DNA from: Oscillospiraceae bacterium
Lineage (GTDB): Bacteria > Bacillota > Clostridia > Oscillospirales > CAG-272
NCBI GenBank assembly: GCA_015063955.1
Contig: SVTD01000006.1
Location: forward strand, 1-60,297
Direction of reading: 5' to 3'
Length of the DNA stretch: 60,297 nucleotides
The notes under the pieces were generated by a model, which ran no database searches, was not told the DNA's origin, and worked only from the letters and a program-made list of their open reading frames with translations. The position numbers and the translations under genes were made by a program. Positions 1 through 9,047 of this stretch are shown here, one piece after another; position 1 is the first letter of the stretch, and the number at the start of each line of letters is the position of its first letter.

Positions 1-207
1 GTAACGTGGAGTTTGCAGTTGCTTTATGTTACGCAATTCTCCCTCAGTCACCTTCGGTGACAGCTCCCTCCCGGAGGGAGCCTATTTTCAATCTCCCCGA
101 TAAACCAGAATTTACCCATCTCCTTTTCAAAGTTTTTTGGAGTGCAGAACCTTTTTTTCAAAAAAGGTTTTGCGTCCCCGTTCTCCCCGATAACCCGAAT
201 TTAGTTG
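1..207. repeat. Composite intergenic hairpin repeat, copy R1 (cut by window edge)
   Basis: This is the right half of a palindromic repeat whose left half lies outside the window. It contains the arm GTTACGCAATTCTCC, the CACCTTCGGTG hairpin, the CTCCCTCC/GGAGGGAG hairpin and the boundary tag CCGATAAACC-GAATTT. A second module follows at about 121-180, with the GCAGAACC...GGTTTTGC hairpin, and ends in another tag near 186-202. The same modules recur at 14.5, 28.4, 31.2, 47.2 and 54.2 kb. The 78-codon open frame through it is not a gene. Confidence 0.85.
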
Positions 208-248
208 GCGGGGTAGATTTATATTTATTAACAATTACTTAATATTTG

Positions 249-278
249 TTGACATAATATGTTACAATATGATATAAT
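249..278 (+). promoter_or_regulatory. SigA-type promoter of the 13-kb operon
   Basis: TTGACA at 249-254 and TATAAT at 273-278 are separated by 18 bases, about 95 bases before the TetR start. It is the only clear promoter before the long co-directional gene set. The leader between promoter and start is AT-rich and could hold the TetR operator, but I see no clean palindrome. Confidence 0.7.
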
Positions 279-373
279 ACACAATATATTTGATAATTTT
301 TGCAGTTCTTGTAAAAGAGCTTAATTTTTTGTAAGCAAACCGAGCAAGCGCTTGATTTTAAAGGGGTGAGATC

Positions 374-973
374 TTGGAAAACAGTAAAAGAAAGGACGTT
401 TTACGTAAGTGTCTTGATACCTTCGTAACAAAGGGGCTTGCCAAAACCACGTCCAGAGATCTCAGTGCCGCCCTTGAATTGCAGAGCGGAGGACTTTACT
501 ATTATTTCAAGACCAAGGACGATGCGGTCATCGCCTGCGCCGAGGAGGCGGCTCTTATGCTTGAGCAGAATCTTATCCTTCCTTGCCTTCTCGATCTTTC
601 AGATCCCGAGGCTTTGATTGAAAAGCTTCGACGCAGGGCAGACGAGCTTTCCCCCACCATGCGTTTTTTCACAAACGTCTGTGCCACAGAAAAATACAGA
701 GAGCAGCTTGCTCCAAAGATAGAGGGGCTGAATAAGCGCTATAAGCATTATGCCTATGTTTTTGCAGGAAAGCTTTCCTGCAGAACGGAGGAGATCGAGC
801 CCTACGTTTATATGGCAATAACCGCCGTATCAAGCTATATGATGTTCGGTAACGCCGATCATATAGCCTCTCAGATGAATCTTCTCAAGGAGAAGCTTTA
901 CGAGATCAATGAAAGATCCCCCGATTACAATACTGTAAAGGAGAAAAATAATGGCAATTGCAGAAGTGATTAA
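374..973 (+). CDS. TetR/AcrR-family transcriptional regulator
   Basis: A 199-residue protein with an N-terminal TetR helix-turn-helix. The recognition segment is visible at about residues 22-48 (TTSRDLSAALELQSGGLYYY), followed by an all-helical ligand-binding region. The start is TTG, chosen because AAGGGGTGAG lies at the right distance upstream and no better ATG exists. The 3' end overlaps the next start by 23 bases, so translation is probably coupled. As the first gene behind the promoter it is probably the autoregulated switch of the operon. TetR proteins usually repress until a small ligand binds. The ligand is unknown. Confidence 0.9.
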   Translation: MENSKRKDVLRKCLDTFVTKGLAKTTSRDLSAALELQSGGLYYYFKTKDDAVIACAEEAALMLEQNLILPCLLDLSDPEALIEKLRRRADELSPTMRFFTNVCATEKYREQLAPKIEGLNKRYKHYAYVFAGKLSCRTEEIEPYVYMAITAVSSYMMFGNADHIASQMNLLKEKLYEINERSPDYNTVKEKNNGNCRSD

Positions 974-2195
974 ATTTGAAGGCCCTCAGGATGCCCTTGT
1001 ATGGAAGTATCCCGTTGAGGATTTTAATACAGCGTCTCAGCTTATAGTTGACGAGACCCACGAGGCTCTCCTGGTTGTCAACGGAAACGCCGCAGACCTT
1101 TTCGGCCCCGGCAGAAGAACTCTCAGTGTTGCAAACATCCCCCTTCTCAGAGAGCTTATCGAGATCCCCACGGGGGGCGAATCCCCATTCCCCTGCAAGG
1201 TGTTTTTTGTAAACCGAGTGCATCAGATGGATCTTCTTTGGGGAACACAGGGCCCCATCACCCTTGAAGACCCTCTTTACGATATTTTTATGCACGTTAT
1301 GGCAAACGGAAGCCTTTCCCTCAGCGTTGACAATACACGCAAATTCCTTCTCAAGATGGTAGGCTTCAGAGATAAATTTTCATCAACGGAGCTTGTTTCA
1401 AAGTTCCGCGGAATCATCTCATCCCACGTTAAGGATTGCATCTCCAAGATCATGATAAACGGAATGCTCAGCTATTTTATGATGAACGCTCATCTTTTCG
1501 AGCTGAGTGAGGTAATCAAGGAGCGCCTTGACGTTGTATTTGAGGAATACGGAATCAAGATCCGCTTTTTCAATATCGAGACCATCGCAGTTCCCGAGGC
1601 AGACTATGACAGAGTCAGCGATGCTAAGGAGCGCCGTACCGGACGTATGATCGAGGGTTATACGTGGCAGGAGGAGCGCCAGATGATGATCGCAGAGAAG
1701 TTTGCCGGCAATGAAGGAACCATGGGCGAGGTTGGCGGACTTATGGGCGGCTTTATGATGGGTGGTGCCGTTGGCGGAACGATTTCCGATATTGCCCGCT
1801 CGGCCCTCGATCCCGAAAGGATCCCCGCGGAGAAGTCCCCCAAAAACGCACAGGGAACTACGGTCCGTCCCGGAAGCGGAGCTTCCTCTGTCGACGTTAC
1901 CGATTTCTTTGCAAACGGCGCAAGGGCAACGGCACCCGCACACAAAGGAAGCATCAAGTGCGCATCCTGTGGCGAGGAGCTTCCCGCAAATGCGAAATTC
2001 TGCCTCGGCTGCGGAGAAAAGATAATGCCCCCCGAGCCCGATACCGTTGTATGTCCTCAGTGTAATAAAACGGTGCCTAAGGGAAGATTCTGCCTTGAAT
2101 GCGGATATAAATTTGATTCCGGGAAGTGTCCTTCCTGCGGAGCGTCTCTCCCTCAGGGCGCAAAATTCTGCCTTGAATGCGGCGAAAAGATTTAA
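951..2195 (+). CDS. SPFH (band 7) protein with three C-terminal zinc ribbons, YdjI-like
   Basis: A 414-residue protein. Residues about 20-240 match the SPFH/virion-core-like family that includes Bacillus YdjI. A Gly/Met-rich linker follows (about 255-280), then three tandem zinc ribbons at about 336-414 with CASC/CLGC, CPQC/CLEC and CPSC/CLEC pairs. No signal peptide or obvious membrane helix is present. SPFH proteins assemble on membranes and act as scaffolds. In Bacillus, YdjI recruits the stress protein PspA to the membrane. Here it is the first structural gene of the operon, so a scaffold role for the products that follow is an inference. The ATG at 951 lies inside the tetR end, with an AAAGGAG-type site just upstream. 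Confidence 0.85.
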   Translation: MAIAEVIKFEGPQDALVWKYPVEDFNTASQLIVDETHEALLVVNGNAADLFGPGRRTLSVANIPLLRELIEIPTGGESPFPCKVFFVNRVHQMDLLWGTQGPITLEDPLYDIFMHVMANGSLSLSVDNTRKFLLKMVGFRDKFSSTELVSKFRGIISSHVKDCISKIMINGMLSYFMMNAHLFELSEVIKERLDVVFEEYGIKIRFFNIETIAVPEADYDRVSDAKERRTGRMIEGYTWQEERQMMIAEKFAGNEGTMGEVGGLMGGFMMGGAVGGTISDIARSALDPERIPAEKSPKNAQGTTVRPGSGASSVDVTDFFANGARATAPAHKGSIKCASCGEELPANAKFCLGCGEKIMPPEPDTVVCPQCNKTVPKGRFCLECGYKFDSGKCPSCGASLPQGAKFCLECGEKI

Positions 2196-2210
2196 AGGAG
2201 GGGAATTTCA

Positions 2211-2915
2211 ATGAAGAACATCAAAGCAAAAAGCACTCTGGGCCTTGCCATTATTTATGCGGTTATTATAGGAATCGTTAACCTTCTTATATTTACTGTA
2301 TCAAACAGCGATGCACGCAACGGCGTTTTCTGGCTCAGCTACGGCTTTATGATGGCGGCCTTTGCCGTTCAGATAGTCTGTATGGTCCTTTCCTTCAAGG
2401 GCGGAGACGTTGAGGCTGTATTTTTCGGCATCCCTCTTGCATCCTTCTCCGTTTTCTATCTGGGAGCAGCCCTTCTCGTCGGCGCTGTATTTATGATCTT
2501 CTCGGGAGCGGCGCCCTTCATCCTTGCCCTCGTTCTGCAGGTGCTCCTTCTCGGTGTATTCGTGGTCATCGCCGCAGTTACGGTACTCTCAAGAGACGTG
2601 ACACAGCACGTGGCAGAGAACGTAAAAGAAAAGGTAATGATACTGAAAAGCGTTCTTTGCGACGTTGAAACGGCAAGAGATTCTGCCGGCGATAAAGCGC
2701 TGAAGGCTTCCCTTGAAAAGCTTTGCGAGACAGTAAGGTATTCAGACCCCATGTCTACGGATGCAGTTAAGGAAATTGAAGAAAGCATAGTTGAAAGGGT
2801 CACAGCCCTCAAGACGAGCGTTGCCGCCTCCGATACGGAGGAAGCAACACGCCTTTGCCGTGAGCTTGAAATGCTCTGGGCAGAAAGAAATAAAAAGCTG
2901 GCGATCTCAAAGTAA
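2211..2915 (+). CDS. Small polytopic membrane protein with cytoplasmic helical tail
   Basis: A 234-residue protein of no family I recognise. Four to five hydrophobic segments lie at about residues 10-33, 42-65, 72-98 and 100-128. A charged, probably helical tail of about 100 residues follows, rich in Glu, Lys and Ala. The start has a strong AGGAGG site 15 bases after the previous stop. Its position between the SPFH and zinc-ribbon genes suggests it anchors the complex in the membrane, but this is inferred from context only. Confidence 0.8.
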   Translation: MKNIKAKSTLGLAIIYAVIIGIVNLLIFTVSNSDARNGVFWLSYGFMMAAFAVQIVCMVLSFKGGDVEAVFFGIPLASFSVFYLGAALLVGAVFMIFSGAAPFILALVLQVLLLGVFVVIAAVTVLSRDVTQHVAENVKEKVMILKSVLCDVETARDSAGDKALKASLEKLCETVRYSDPMSTDAVKEIEESIVERVTALKTSVAASDTEEATRLCRELEMLWAERNKKLAISK

Positions 2916-2929
2916 GGCCGGAGGTTACA

Positions 2930-4924
2930 ATGGCAGTAAGTTTCAAGACCCGCCTGTGTGACCAATGTGCGGGAAAGCTGCAGTATATCAAGGAAAAGAA
3001 GCTGTGGCAATGTATGTACTGCGGCGCCGAAATAGAGCGGCAGGAAAGCTATGACGGTCTGTTCACCATCAAAAACGTCGTAAGACAGACCCTGCTTGAC
3101 TGTGCATACCGCCGTCTTGACAGCGCGCAGATGAATCTTTCCGAATGTGAAAAGATAGATTCAAGATACGTCGGAACGCTGATAGCAAGGATAACCTATC
3201 AGATGATATGCGCGATAACTCCGGGCGCTCTTTCAGAGCAGGAGATGAGAGGAATATTCTCCCTCCTTTCCAAAAGCTATTCGCAGCTGAAGGATACGGG
3301 AGAGGGGATAACGGATGAGGAGGAAGCTTTTTACGATTTCCTCGAAGAGGCAGATGCCTTTGCTACCCTTCTTCTCGTTTATGATTCTCTCGGAGATACC
3401 GTGCGGCGCGATTTCGTTTTTCAGCACCTTGATGCGGGAGAGGTCTTCTCCCTTGAGGCAAACAATAACCTTCTTTCCTACGGACTGAAAAACGAAAAAA
3501 CTGAGCTTTGTGATAAGGTCATTAAAAACAATTCAAATCTTGACGTGAGAAAAGCCTTCGGCGAGGTGCTTTCAAAATATCCCGATAACGAAAAAAAGAG
3601 CGAAAACATAAAGAAGCTTTTGTCATCGGGACTTTTGAAAAAGGAGGACAGGCGCTGTGTTGAGGAATATATCGCCTCAAGCGGCGACTCCTTTGATACC
3701 AAGGTAAGGATCGTTGAAGCATCCCTTGAAAGGGGACTGCGGATAAGCCTCAGTGCAATAGTTGAAAGGCTCCTTCCGGACGCTGACTCTCAGAAAACCG
3801 CGAAAGTTCTCTCCGGATTTTGCAAAAGCAAGATGACAGATGAGGAGGAGCTGACCCTCCTCGGCTACGCATATTCCTGTAAGAGCATGGAAAAGGCAAG
3901 GGCGGTGCTTGATTGCCTTCGGGAGAGCGGTCAGTTCGTTATGATCCCTGCGAGAATGGTCATAACGATGCTTTCGAATGACTCCCTTTCAACGGAGGAA
4001 AAGCTTGAGCTTTTTGAAAGAGCCTTCGATTTCAAGCTTGATCAGAAGGGTATCGAGGCAATACTTACGAATTACCTCTGCTACGATAAGAGCCCCTCGG
4101 ACGTAAGGCTTATCATTATCGACAGGCTTCTCTCCGTGTGCGACCACATCCCTACGGCAACTGTCGAGAACTACGTCGTAAGATGCAGCACCGACGGCGA
4201 GAAAAAGCCAAGTATCGTAGGAATGATATTTGATAAGGGTCTGAACGTTTCCTTTTTCGGCGATCTGATTTCAAAATATATGAATTCAGAAGAGGACCCT
4301 GCGGAGATCGGAGTTCAGGTCATAGACGTACTCACGGGTCACGGACTAAAAATGGATCCCGCATCCATGACACGCTACGTCTGTGAGCCCGAAATCGATC
4401 CTATGGAAAAGATCACCTTTATCAACCGTATGTTGGGAAGCGGCTCACAGCTGAGAAGCGACTGCGCAAACGCATACCTTGAAAGCGTTACGCCGGAGGC
4501 ATTCAGTCCCGAGCTGTTCTCTCAGATCTTTACCCCCGCGTCCACCTTCTCAAAAAAGGCAATTGAGAACTACGTGATCAGATTCCGTGAGAGGGAAGCG
4601 GTCAAGGCCCAAAACGTAAAAAGAGTCCTTGAAAGCTCTCCGGGAGCGGCAGAGGACGTGCGGTGCCTTGTTCAGCATCTTGGGAATACGGTCTCCTGTA
4701 ATCTATTACAGGCCTACGCCCTGACCACTACAGATCAGCCCGTTATAGCCCTTGAGGTCTGCAGGAGCATTTCCTCTGGCACCTCAATAAAGCTCAGCGA
4801 GGAAATGGCAGTTTCGGGTAGCTACGTAAAATTCAAAAAATACGCAACCGCAAATAAAGGGCTTCTCAGCGAGGCCACAGCGGCAATATGCGAAAAATAT
4901 AAAGTATACTCCTTGTTCTTTTAA
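2930..4924 (+). CDS. Zinc-ribbon protein with long helical-repeat region
   Basis: A 664-residue protein. Residues 10-31 form a zinc ribbon (C10, C13, C28, C31; CDQC and CMYC). The rest is almost wholly alpha-helical, with repeated units of about 35-45 residues resembling HEAT- or TPR-like solenoids, which usually serve as protein-binding platforms. No signal peptide or membrane helix is seen. Many Clostridia proteins begin with such a ribbon followed by helical repeats, and Bacillus YdjG also starts with a ribbon. No enzymatic motif is visible. It is read in series with its neighbours (14 bases after one gene, 35 before the next). Confidence 0.8.
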   Translation: MAVSFKTRLCDQCAGKLQYIKEKKLWQCMYCGAEIERQESYDGLFTIKNVVRQTLLDCAYRRLDSAQMNLSECEKIDSRYVGTLIARITYQMICAITPGALSEQEMRGIFSLLSKSYSQLKDTGEGITDEEEAFYDFLEEADAFATLLLVYDSLGDTVRRDFVFQHLDAGEVFSLEANNNLLSYGLKNEKTELCDKVIKNNSNLDVRKAFGEVLSKYPDNEKKSENIKKLLSSGLLKKEDRRCVEEYIASSGDSFDTKVRIVEASLERGLRISLSAIVERLLPDADSQKTAKVLSGFCKSKMTDEEELTLLGYAYSCKSMEKARAVLDCLRESGQFVMIPARMVITMLSNDSLSTEEKLELFERAFDFKLDQKGIEAILTNYLCYDKSPSDVRLIIIDRLLSVCDHIPTATVENYVVRCSTDGEKKPSIVGMIFDKGLNVSFFGDLISKYMNSEEDPAEIGVQVIDVLTGHGLKMDPASMTRYVCEPEIDPMEKITFINRMLGSGSQLRSDCANAYLESVTPEAFSPELFSQIFTPASTFSKKAIENYVIRFREREAVKAQNVKRVLESSPGAAEDVRCLVQHLGNTVSCNLLQAYALTTTDQPVIALEVCRSISSGTSIKLSEEMAVSGSYVKFKKYATANKGLLSEATAAICEKYKVYSLFF

Positions 4925-4959
4925 GAGCATGGCGAAGAAAATTAAGGAGGAATGATTCA

Positions 4960-6708
4960 ATGACTGAAGAAGAGTATCAGCGAGAAAAAGAAGAAGCGGA
5001 ACGATTAATACGCGAGATCAATGATACGATCGACAGGATCAATTACGTTGCCAGCGAAAATGCTCAGCTTGAGGCAGAGCTTGACGTGGCGATACAGAAC
5101 GTAAGGATCCTCACAAGCAACTGCGGCGAGGTGGACCGTGCCGTAAACGAGGAGATGCAGTATCTCCAGGGTCACGTCGGAGAGGCGGAGCTTGAAACCA
5201 GAGAGGTGTTTATGGCCCTCAAGGAGCTGACGGAGCAGTACCTCTCCTTTAAGAGCCTTTCCACCGCATCCAAAAATCTCACACAGTTTACAGATGAATA
5301 TAATACGAAGTTCTATTTCTATAACGAGCTTCGCAGAATAACTCTCGGATACGTTATCGGACTTGATTCTCATTTCGTTTCATCGGAAACCATGAGAAAG
5401 AAGGTGGAAAAGGCGTATCTGCAAAATACGGATTATTGGCTTGCTTATGCCATATCCTCCGTTATGCTCTGGGCGAGCAAAGAAAAAGAGGCGGCAAACC
5501 GCGCAATGAGTAAGAGCCTTTCCGTAAACTATTTCAATTCCTGCCTTTTCTATCTGCTTATAAACCTCCGTTTTAACAGAATAGAGGCGGCAAAGAAATG
5601 GTTCGTTAATTACCTCGACCGTACGGATACGAGCGATCTCGGCGATGAATGGCAGTATCTCTTGCAGGCGTATCTCTTCGGCTCCTTCGGAGCGGATCCC
5701 CTTTTCCAGGAAACCGTTTCCGATTGCTTCAAGAATATGATGGCGCAGGTAGAGGTCTCAACGGTGGATTTTGCAAAGAAGTTCACCCGTAAGGCCATCG
5801 ATTTTGCCGACAGCTACGCTCACGTCACCGACCACGAGTTTACTACCCTGAGAAGGACCTGTAAGGAATACAGCGAGCTCAAGAGCATCCTCTCGGCGGC
5901 GGAAAAGAATGCTCAGATCGCAAAATATTATAACGCCATCGCAGAGGAGGAGCTTTCTGAAATGAAGGATCTCCCCCAGCGTATCGAAAACGTTCTCTAT
6001 TCTCTCATCAACGATTATGACGACGAGGAATACAAGGTCGTTCGTAACATAAAGTACAACGAGGCAGTCGTAGCGGCAAAGGGCGATACGGCAATAGCTC
6101 AGAAGAGCGTTAACGAAATGTATGCCGATAAGGACAAAAAGGAAAATCTTGGCGACCTTATGCTGAAGTGGGCCTTTGCAGACGATACCACCCAGACGGA
6201 CGTATCCGTCAAGCGCTTCTCCATATCCTTTATGAAGGAGGCTATCGCAAAGGGACTTTCACAGTATCCCGATAAGTACCGCTCAAGGGTGCGCGATAAA
6301 TACAGCTTCACCATCGGTGAATGCGAGCTTGAATGCTCCGAGGACGATTATTCAAAGGGAGCCGCGGCTCTCGACCGTCATCACGATAAGAATAAGCTTA
6401 AAAAGATATTTGAGGATAAGCAGGTGCTGGTTTATACAGGCATTTGCGCGGTGGCGCTCCTTATGCTGCTGATCCTTTTCGGCTTTTTCTCTCCCATCAT
6501 TCTCACGATAGGCATCCTTCTCGGTGTTACCGGTGCGTTCCTACTCTGGCGCCGCATCGTTGATCTTGGAAAGATCCTCAAGGAGAAGAAGAGAAAGGCA
6601 AAGCTTCTTCTTAAGCAGGCACTGGCAGAGCTCGGCGAATGGAGAAAGACCTATAAAGAGGCGGATTCTCTTGCCGGCGATATGATAAGCGCAATTGAAA
6701 GATTCTAA
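4960..6708 (+). CDS. Coiled-coil, membrane-anchored protein, paralogue 1 of 3
   Basis: A 582-residue protein. Residues 1-60 are a charged coiled coil and about 150-230 hold a helical core with YWLAYA, NLRFNR and AAKKWF. A second conserved patch (KWAFADD...VKRFS) lies near 405-425. A hydrophobic hairpin of two membrane helices at about 488-535 is followed by a short basic coiled tail. The same layout and motifs recur in the genes at 6728 and 10556, so these are diverged paralogues. The bulk appears cytoplasmic with a C-terminal membrane hairpin. AAGGAGG precedes the ATG. I recognise no enzyme motif. Confidence 0.8.
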   Translation: MTEEEYQREKEEAERLIREINDTIDRINYVASENAQLEAELDVAIQNVRILTSNCGEVDRAVNEEMQYLQGHVGEAELETREVFMALKELTEQYLSFKSLSTASKNLTQFTDEYNTKFYFYNELRRITLGYVIGLDSHFVSSETMRKKVEKAYLQNTDYWLAYAISSVMLWASKEKEAANRAMSKSLSVNYFNSCLFYLLINLRFNRIEAAKKWFVNYLDRTDTSDLGDEWQYLLQAYLFGSFGADPLFQETVSDCFKNMMAQVEVSTVDFAKKFTRKAIDFADSYAHVTDHEFTTLRRTCKEYSELKSILSAAEKNAQIAKYYNAIAEEELSEMKDLPQRIENVLYSLINDYDDEEYKVVRNIKYNEAVVAAKGDTAIAQKSVNEMYADKDKKENLGDLMLKWAFADDTTQTDVSVKRFSISFMKEAIAKGLSQYPDKYRSRVRDKYSFTIGECELECSEDDYSKGAAALDRHHDKNKLKKIFEDKQVLVYTGICAVALLMLLILFGFFSPIILTIGILLGVTGAFLLWRRIVDLGKILKEKKRKAKLLLKQALAELGEWRKTYKEADSLAGDMISAIERF

Positions 6709-6727
6709 AAAACGGAGGATATAAAAG

Positions 6728-8329
6728 ATGTCAATGGCTTCAATGGCGATCAACCAGCTTGATCAGACCATAAATTCATTCAAATCAAAGCTTGATGTCA
6801 AGGTCAATAACGTGGCGACCTCCACATCCAGCATTCAGGCGACAACAAACGAGATCTATAAGAACATAGAGGATTTCAAAAACGCTATGTATAAGGGCGA
6901 AACAAAGCAGATCGCCCACGAGCACGTACTCAGAATAGACCAGTTGATAAAGGAGCAGTTCGGAAATCATAACGCCATCCGCAGAACGGTAATGGGCGTA
7001 GTACGCGACTTTGATATCAACCTTGTAAGAAACAGCACCATTCAGGAGCTTTCCGAGGAGCTCTGGATCACAAGCTCCCGCTATTGGCTCTCCTACGCAC
7101 TTATTGCCATTACCGCATGGGTAAATAATTATCCCGACGTGGCAAAGAACGCTCTTGCAGAGAGCGGACGTAAGGATGCCATCAAGACTACTCTCTTCTT
7201 CTGCCTTATGAATCTCAGATTCGGCAGAATGGAGACCGCAAAGAGATGGTTCTACGAATATATGAATACCCTCGATCCCACAATGCTCCAGAAGGAAACA
7301 GCGATCCTTCTCCAGGCATTCCTTAACGGAATCTTCGGTAAGGATAAGGAGCTTGAGTCTGAGGTCATCCGCCTCATCGACGAGTGGATAAGCGTTATCA
7401 ACGACAGCGAGGAGATCTCAAACGAGCTTCTCGGTGCGTACGAGACATATATCGCAAACCTCCCCACTCAGACTCAGTTCAGTTATCAGTCCATTCTCAG
7501 CTTCTGCAAGAACTCAAGCGAGCTTGCAGCCTCCCATAAGGAGGTCTCAAAGTTTGTAAGTCTTCTTGAGTTTGTAAAGTCTCTCGACGTGGATGCAGAG
7601 CCTCAGGACGATTCCAACTATAAGAGCCGTATCGATGCGATCCTTATGAATCTCATCTCAAACTATGACAGCGAGGAGCTTGAGCTCAAGCGTCAGCAGG
7701 ATTATTACAAGAGCGTTATTGAGCACGAGGGTGACGAGCGTGCAGCAGAGGCTGATTATCAGGCTCAGATCGCCATTGAGGACGAGCGCTTCAATATCGG
7801 TAAGCAGATGATAGGCTGGGCGATCTACGACGATAACGATGAAACCAACGTGCAGGTAAGAAAGTTCGGCTTCCAGAACACGAAATCCTGGTTCAAGTCA
7901 GCCCTCCAGAACTTCGATGCAAAGGTAAGAGGCGCATTTCCCACGGAGTATAAGCTACATATCGACACCTGGGAGGGCATCAGTAACGGTAACGATGCCA
8001 AGGAGCAGGTTGAAAGCATGAAGGCACATTTTGAGAACCATAAGTTCCAGAATATGTATATCAATACTCCCAATATCCTTGCGGCGATCCTCCTCGTTAT
8101 TTCCGCAGGTCTTGCATTCGTAACCCTTTATTCCCTTATCGTAACGGGACTTTGTGTCGGCTTCCTCGCATTCCGCGTGCTCTCTGCAATGAAGAAGTAT
8201 CCTCTCAGAGTTCAGGCGGCAGTAAAGAATCTCAATGCCTGTATGGCAGAGATCGCAGATTTCAGACGCAATTATGAAGAAAAGCGTGCTCTCAAGGACG
8301 AGATCATGAGCACGGTTGAGTTTATTTAA
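6728..8329 (+). CDS. Coiled-coil, membrane-anchored protein, paralogue 2 of 3
   Basis: A 533-residue paralogue of the flanking family. An N-terminal helical region is followed by a core near residue 118 with YWLSYA, NLRFGR and TAKRWF. The second patch is GWAIYDD...VRKFGF, and two hydrophobic helices sit at about 446-490 before a charged tail. It is shorter at the N terminus than the other two. GGAGG lies 10 bases before the ATG, and the gap from paralogue 1 is 19 bases. Codon use looks especially biased, with few rare codons, which suggests it may be the most highly expressed of the three. Function unknown. Confidence 0.8.
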   Translation: MSMASMAINQLDQTINSFKSKLDVKVNNVATSTSSIQATTNEIYKNIEDFKNAMYKGETKQIAHEHVLRIDQLIKEQFGNHNAIRRTVMGVVRDFDINLVRNSTIQELSEELWITSSRYWLSYALIAITAWVNNYPDVAKNALAESGRKDAIKTTLFFCLMNLRFGRMETAKRWFYEYMNTLDPTMLQKETAILLQAFLNGIFGKDKELESEVIRLIDEWISVINDSEEISNELLGAYETYIANLPTQTQFSYQSILSFCKNSSELAASHKEVSKFVSLLEFVKSLDVDAEPQDDSNYKSRIDAILMNLISNYDSEELELKRQQDYYKSVIEHEGDERAAEADYQAQIAIEDERFNIGKQMIGWAIYDDNDETNVQVRKFGFQNTKSWFKSALQNFDAKVRGAFPTEYKLHIDTWEGISNGNDAKEQVESMKAHFENHKFQNMYINTPNILAAILLVISAGLAFVTLYSLIVTGLCVGFLAFRVLSAMKKYPLRVQAAVKNLNACMAEIADFRRNYEEKRALKDEIMSTVEFI

Positions 8330-8353
8330 TTAAAGAAAGGATCGGTATTAACA

Positions 8354-8533
8354 ATGAGTACAGATAAGAAGAATCAGGAAATGGAATTTGAGGCTATGAT
8401 GAAGCAGCGCATTCAGGATAACTTTGTTTCTCCCGACGGCGCAGGCGTTGAGATCTCCGATGAAAGACTCAAGGAAATGTCAAAGAAGCTCCCCGAGTGG
8501 AGCCTTGAGCCTCCCTACAGCTTCCTGAAATGA
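8354..8533 (+). CDS. Small 59-residue protein in the AAA/coiled-coil operon
   Basis: A short frame (MSTDKKNQEM start, ...PPYSFLK end) with an AAAGGAT-type site about 8 bases before ATG. Its TGA overlaps the next ATG as ATGA. It is charged and probably helical with a Pro/aromatic C terminus. Its support comes from the ribosome site, codon use like its neighbours and the coupling overlap. No homologue is recognised. It could be an adaptor or accessory peptide of the complex. Confidence 0.65.
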   Translation: MSTDKKNQEMEFEAMMKQRIQDNFVSPDGAGVEISDERLKEMSKKLPEWSLEPPYSFLK

Positions 8534-9033
8534 TCCCGTCGAAAAACGGCGATGCTATAGCGCCTCCTGAGGTGTATCAGGACTGGCTCGCCCTTTTTGT
8601 AAGGGTGAAAAACGAAAGAAACTGCCCACCGGAGGTCTTTGAGGCGCTTTCAAGAGGTTCACTTACGGATCTTACTCCCATGACGGAGGTGTCCTTTAAG
8701 GAGCAGCTTCTGGAAACTGTCAATAAAGTGCTTGACAGAGGAGCCAAAAGGTTCGTGAAGGACCTTAACGACAGCATTACCTTCAACGATCTCTGTCAGG
8801 TGGATATCCTTTTCATAAGACTGAAAAAGGACGTCCGCAAGGCTATGTTTTTCGAGAGTCTCAGCTTTCTCGGAAAGGATTTCGTAAAGGAGCTTTCGGA
8901 TTCCCTGAAAAAGCAGATGACGGAATTCTGGGATAAGACCGTGAGATTTCTCTATGACCAGTCTGTAGAATTTTCAAATTCTCAGCTTGAGGATGCGCTT
9001 TATACGGTGAAGCGGATAAAATTATTTGATTGA
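8530..9033 (+). CDS. Uncharacterised 167-residue helical protein
   Basis: A soluble, mostly helical protein with no recognisable domain, no Cys pairs and no signal peptide. It begins at the ATGA overlap with the 59-residue gene, so the two are probably translationally coupled and may act together. It ends 14 bases before the AAA+ gene. Candidate roles are an adaptor or regulator of the ATPase, based on position only. Confidence 0.7.
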   Translation: MIPSKNGDAIAPPEVYQDWLALFVRVKNERNCPPEVFEALSRGSLTDLTPMTEVSFKEQLLETVNKVLDRGAKRFVKDLNDSITFNDLCQVDILFIRLKKDVRKAMFFESLSFLGKDFVKELSDSLKKQMTEFWDKTVRFLYDQSVEFSNSQLEDALYTVKRIKLFD

Positions 9034-9047
9034 TAAACGGGTGAAAT

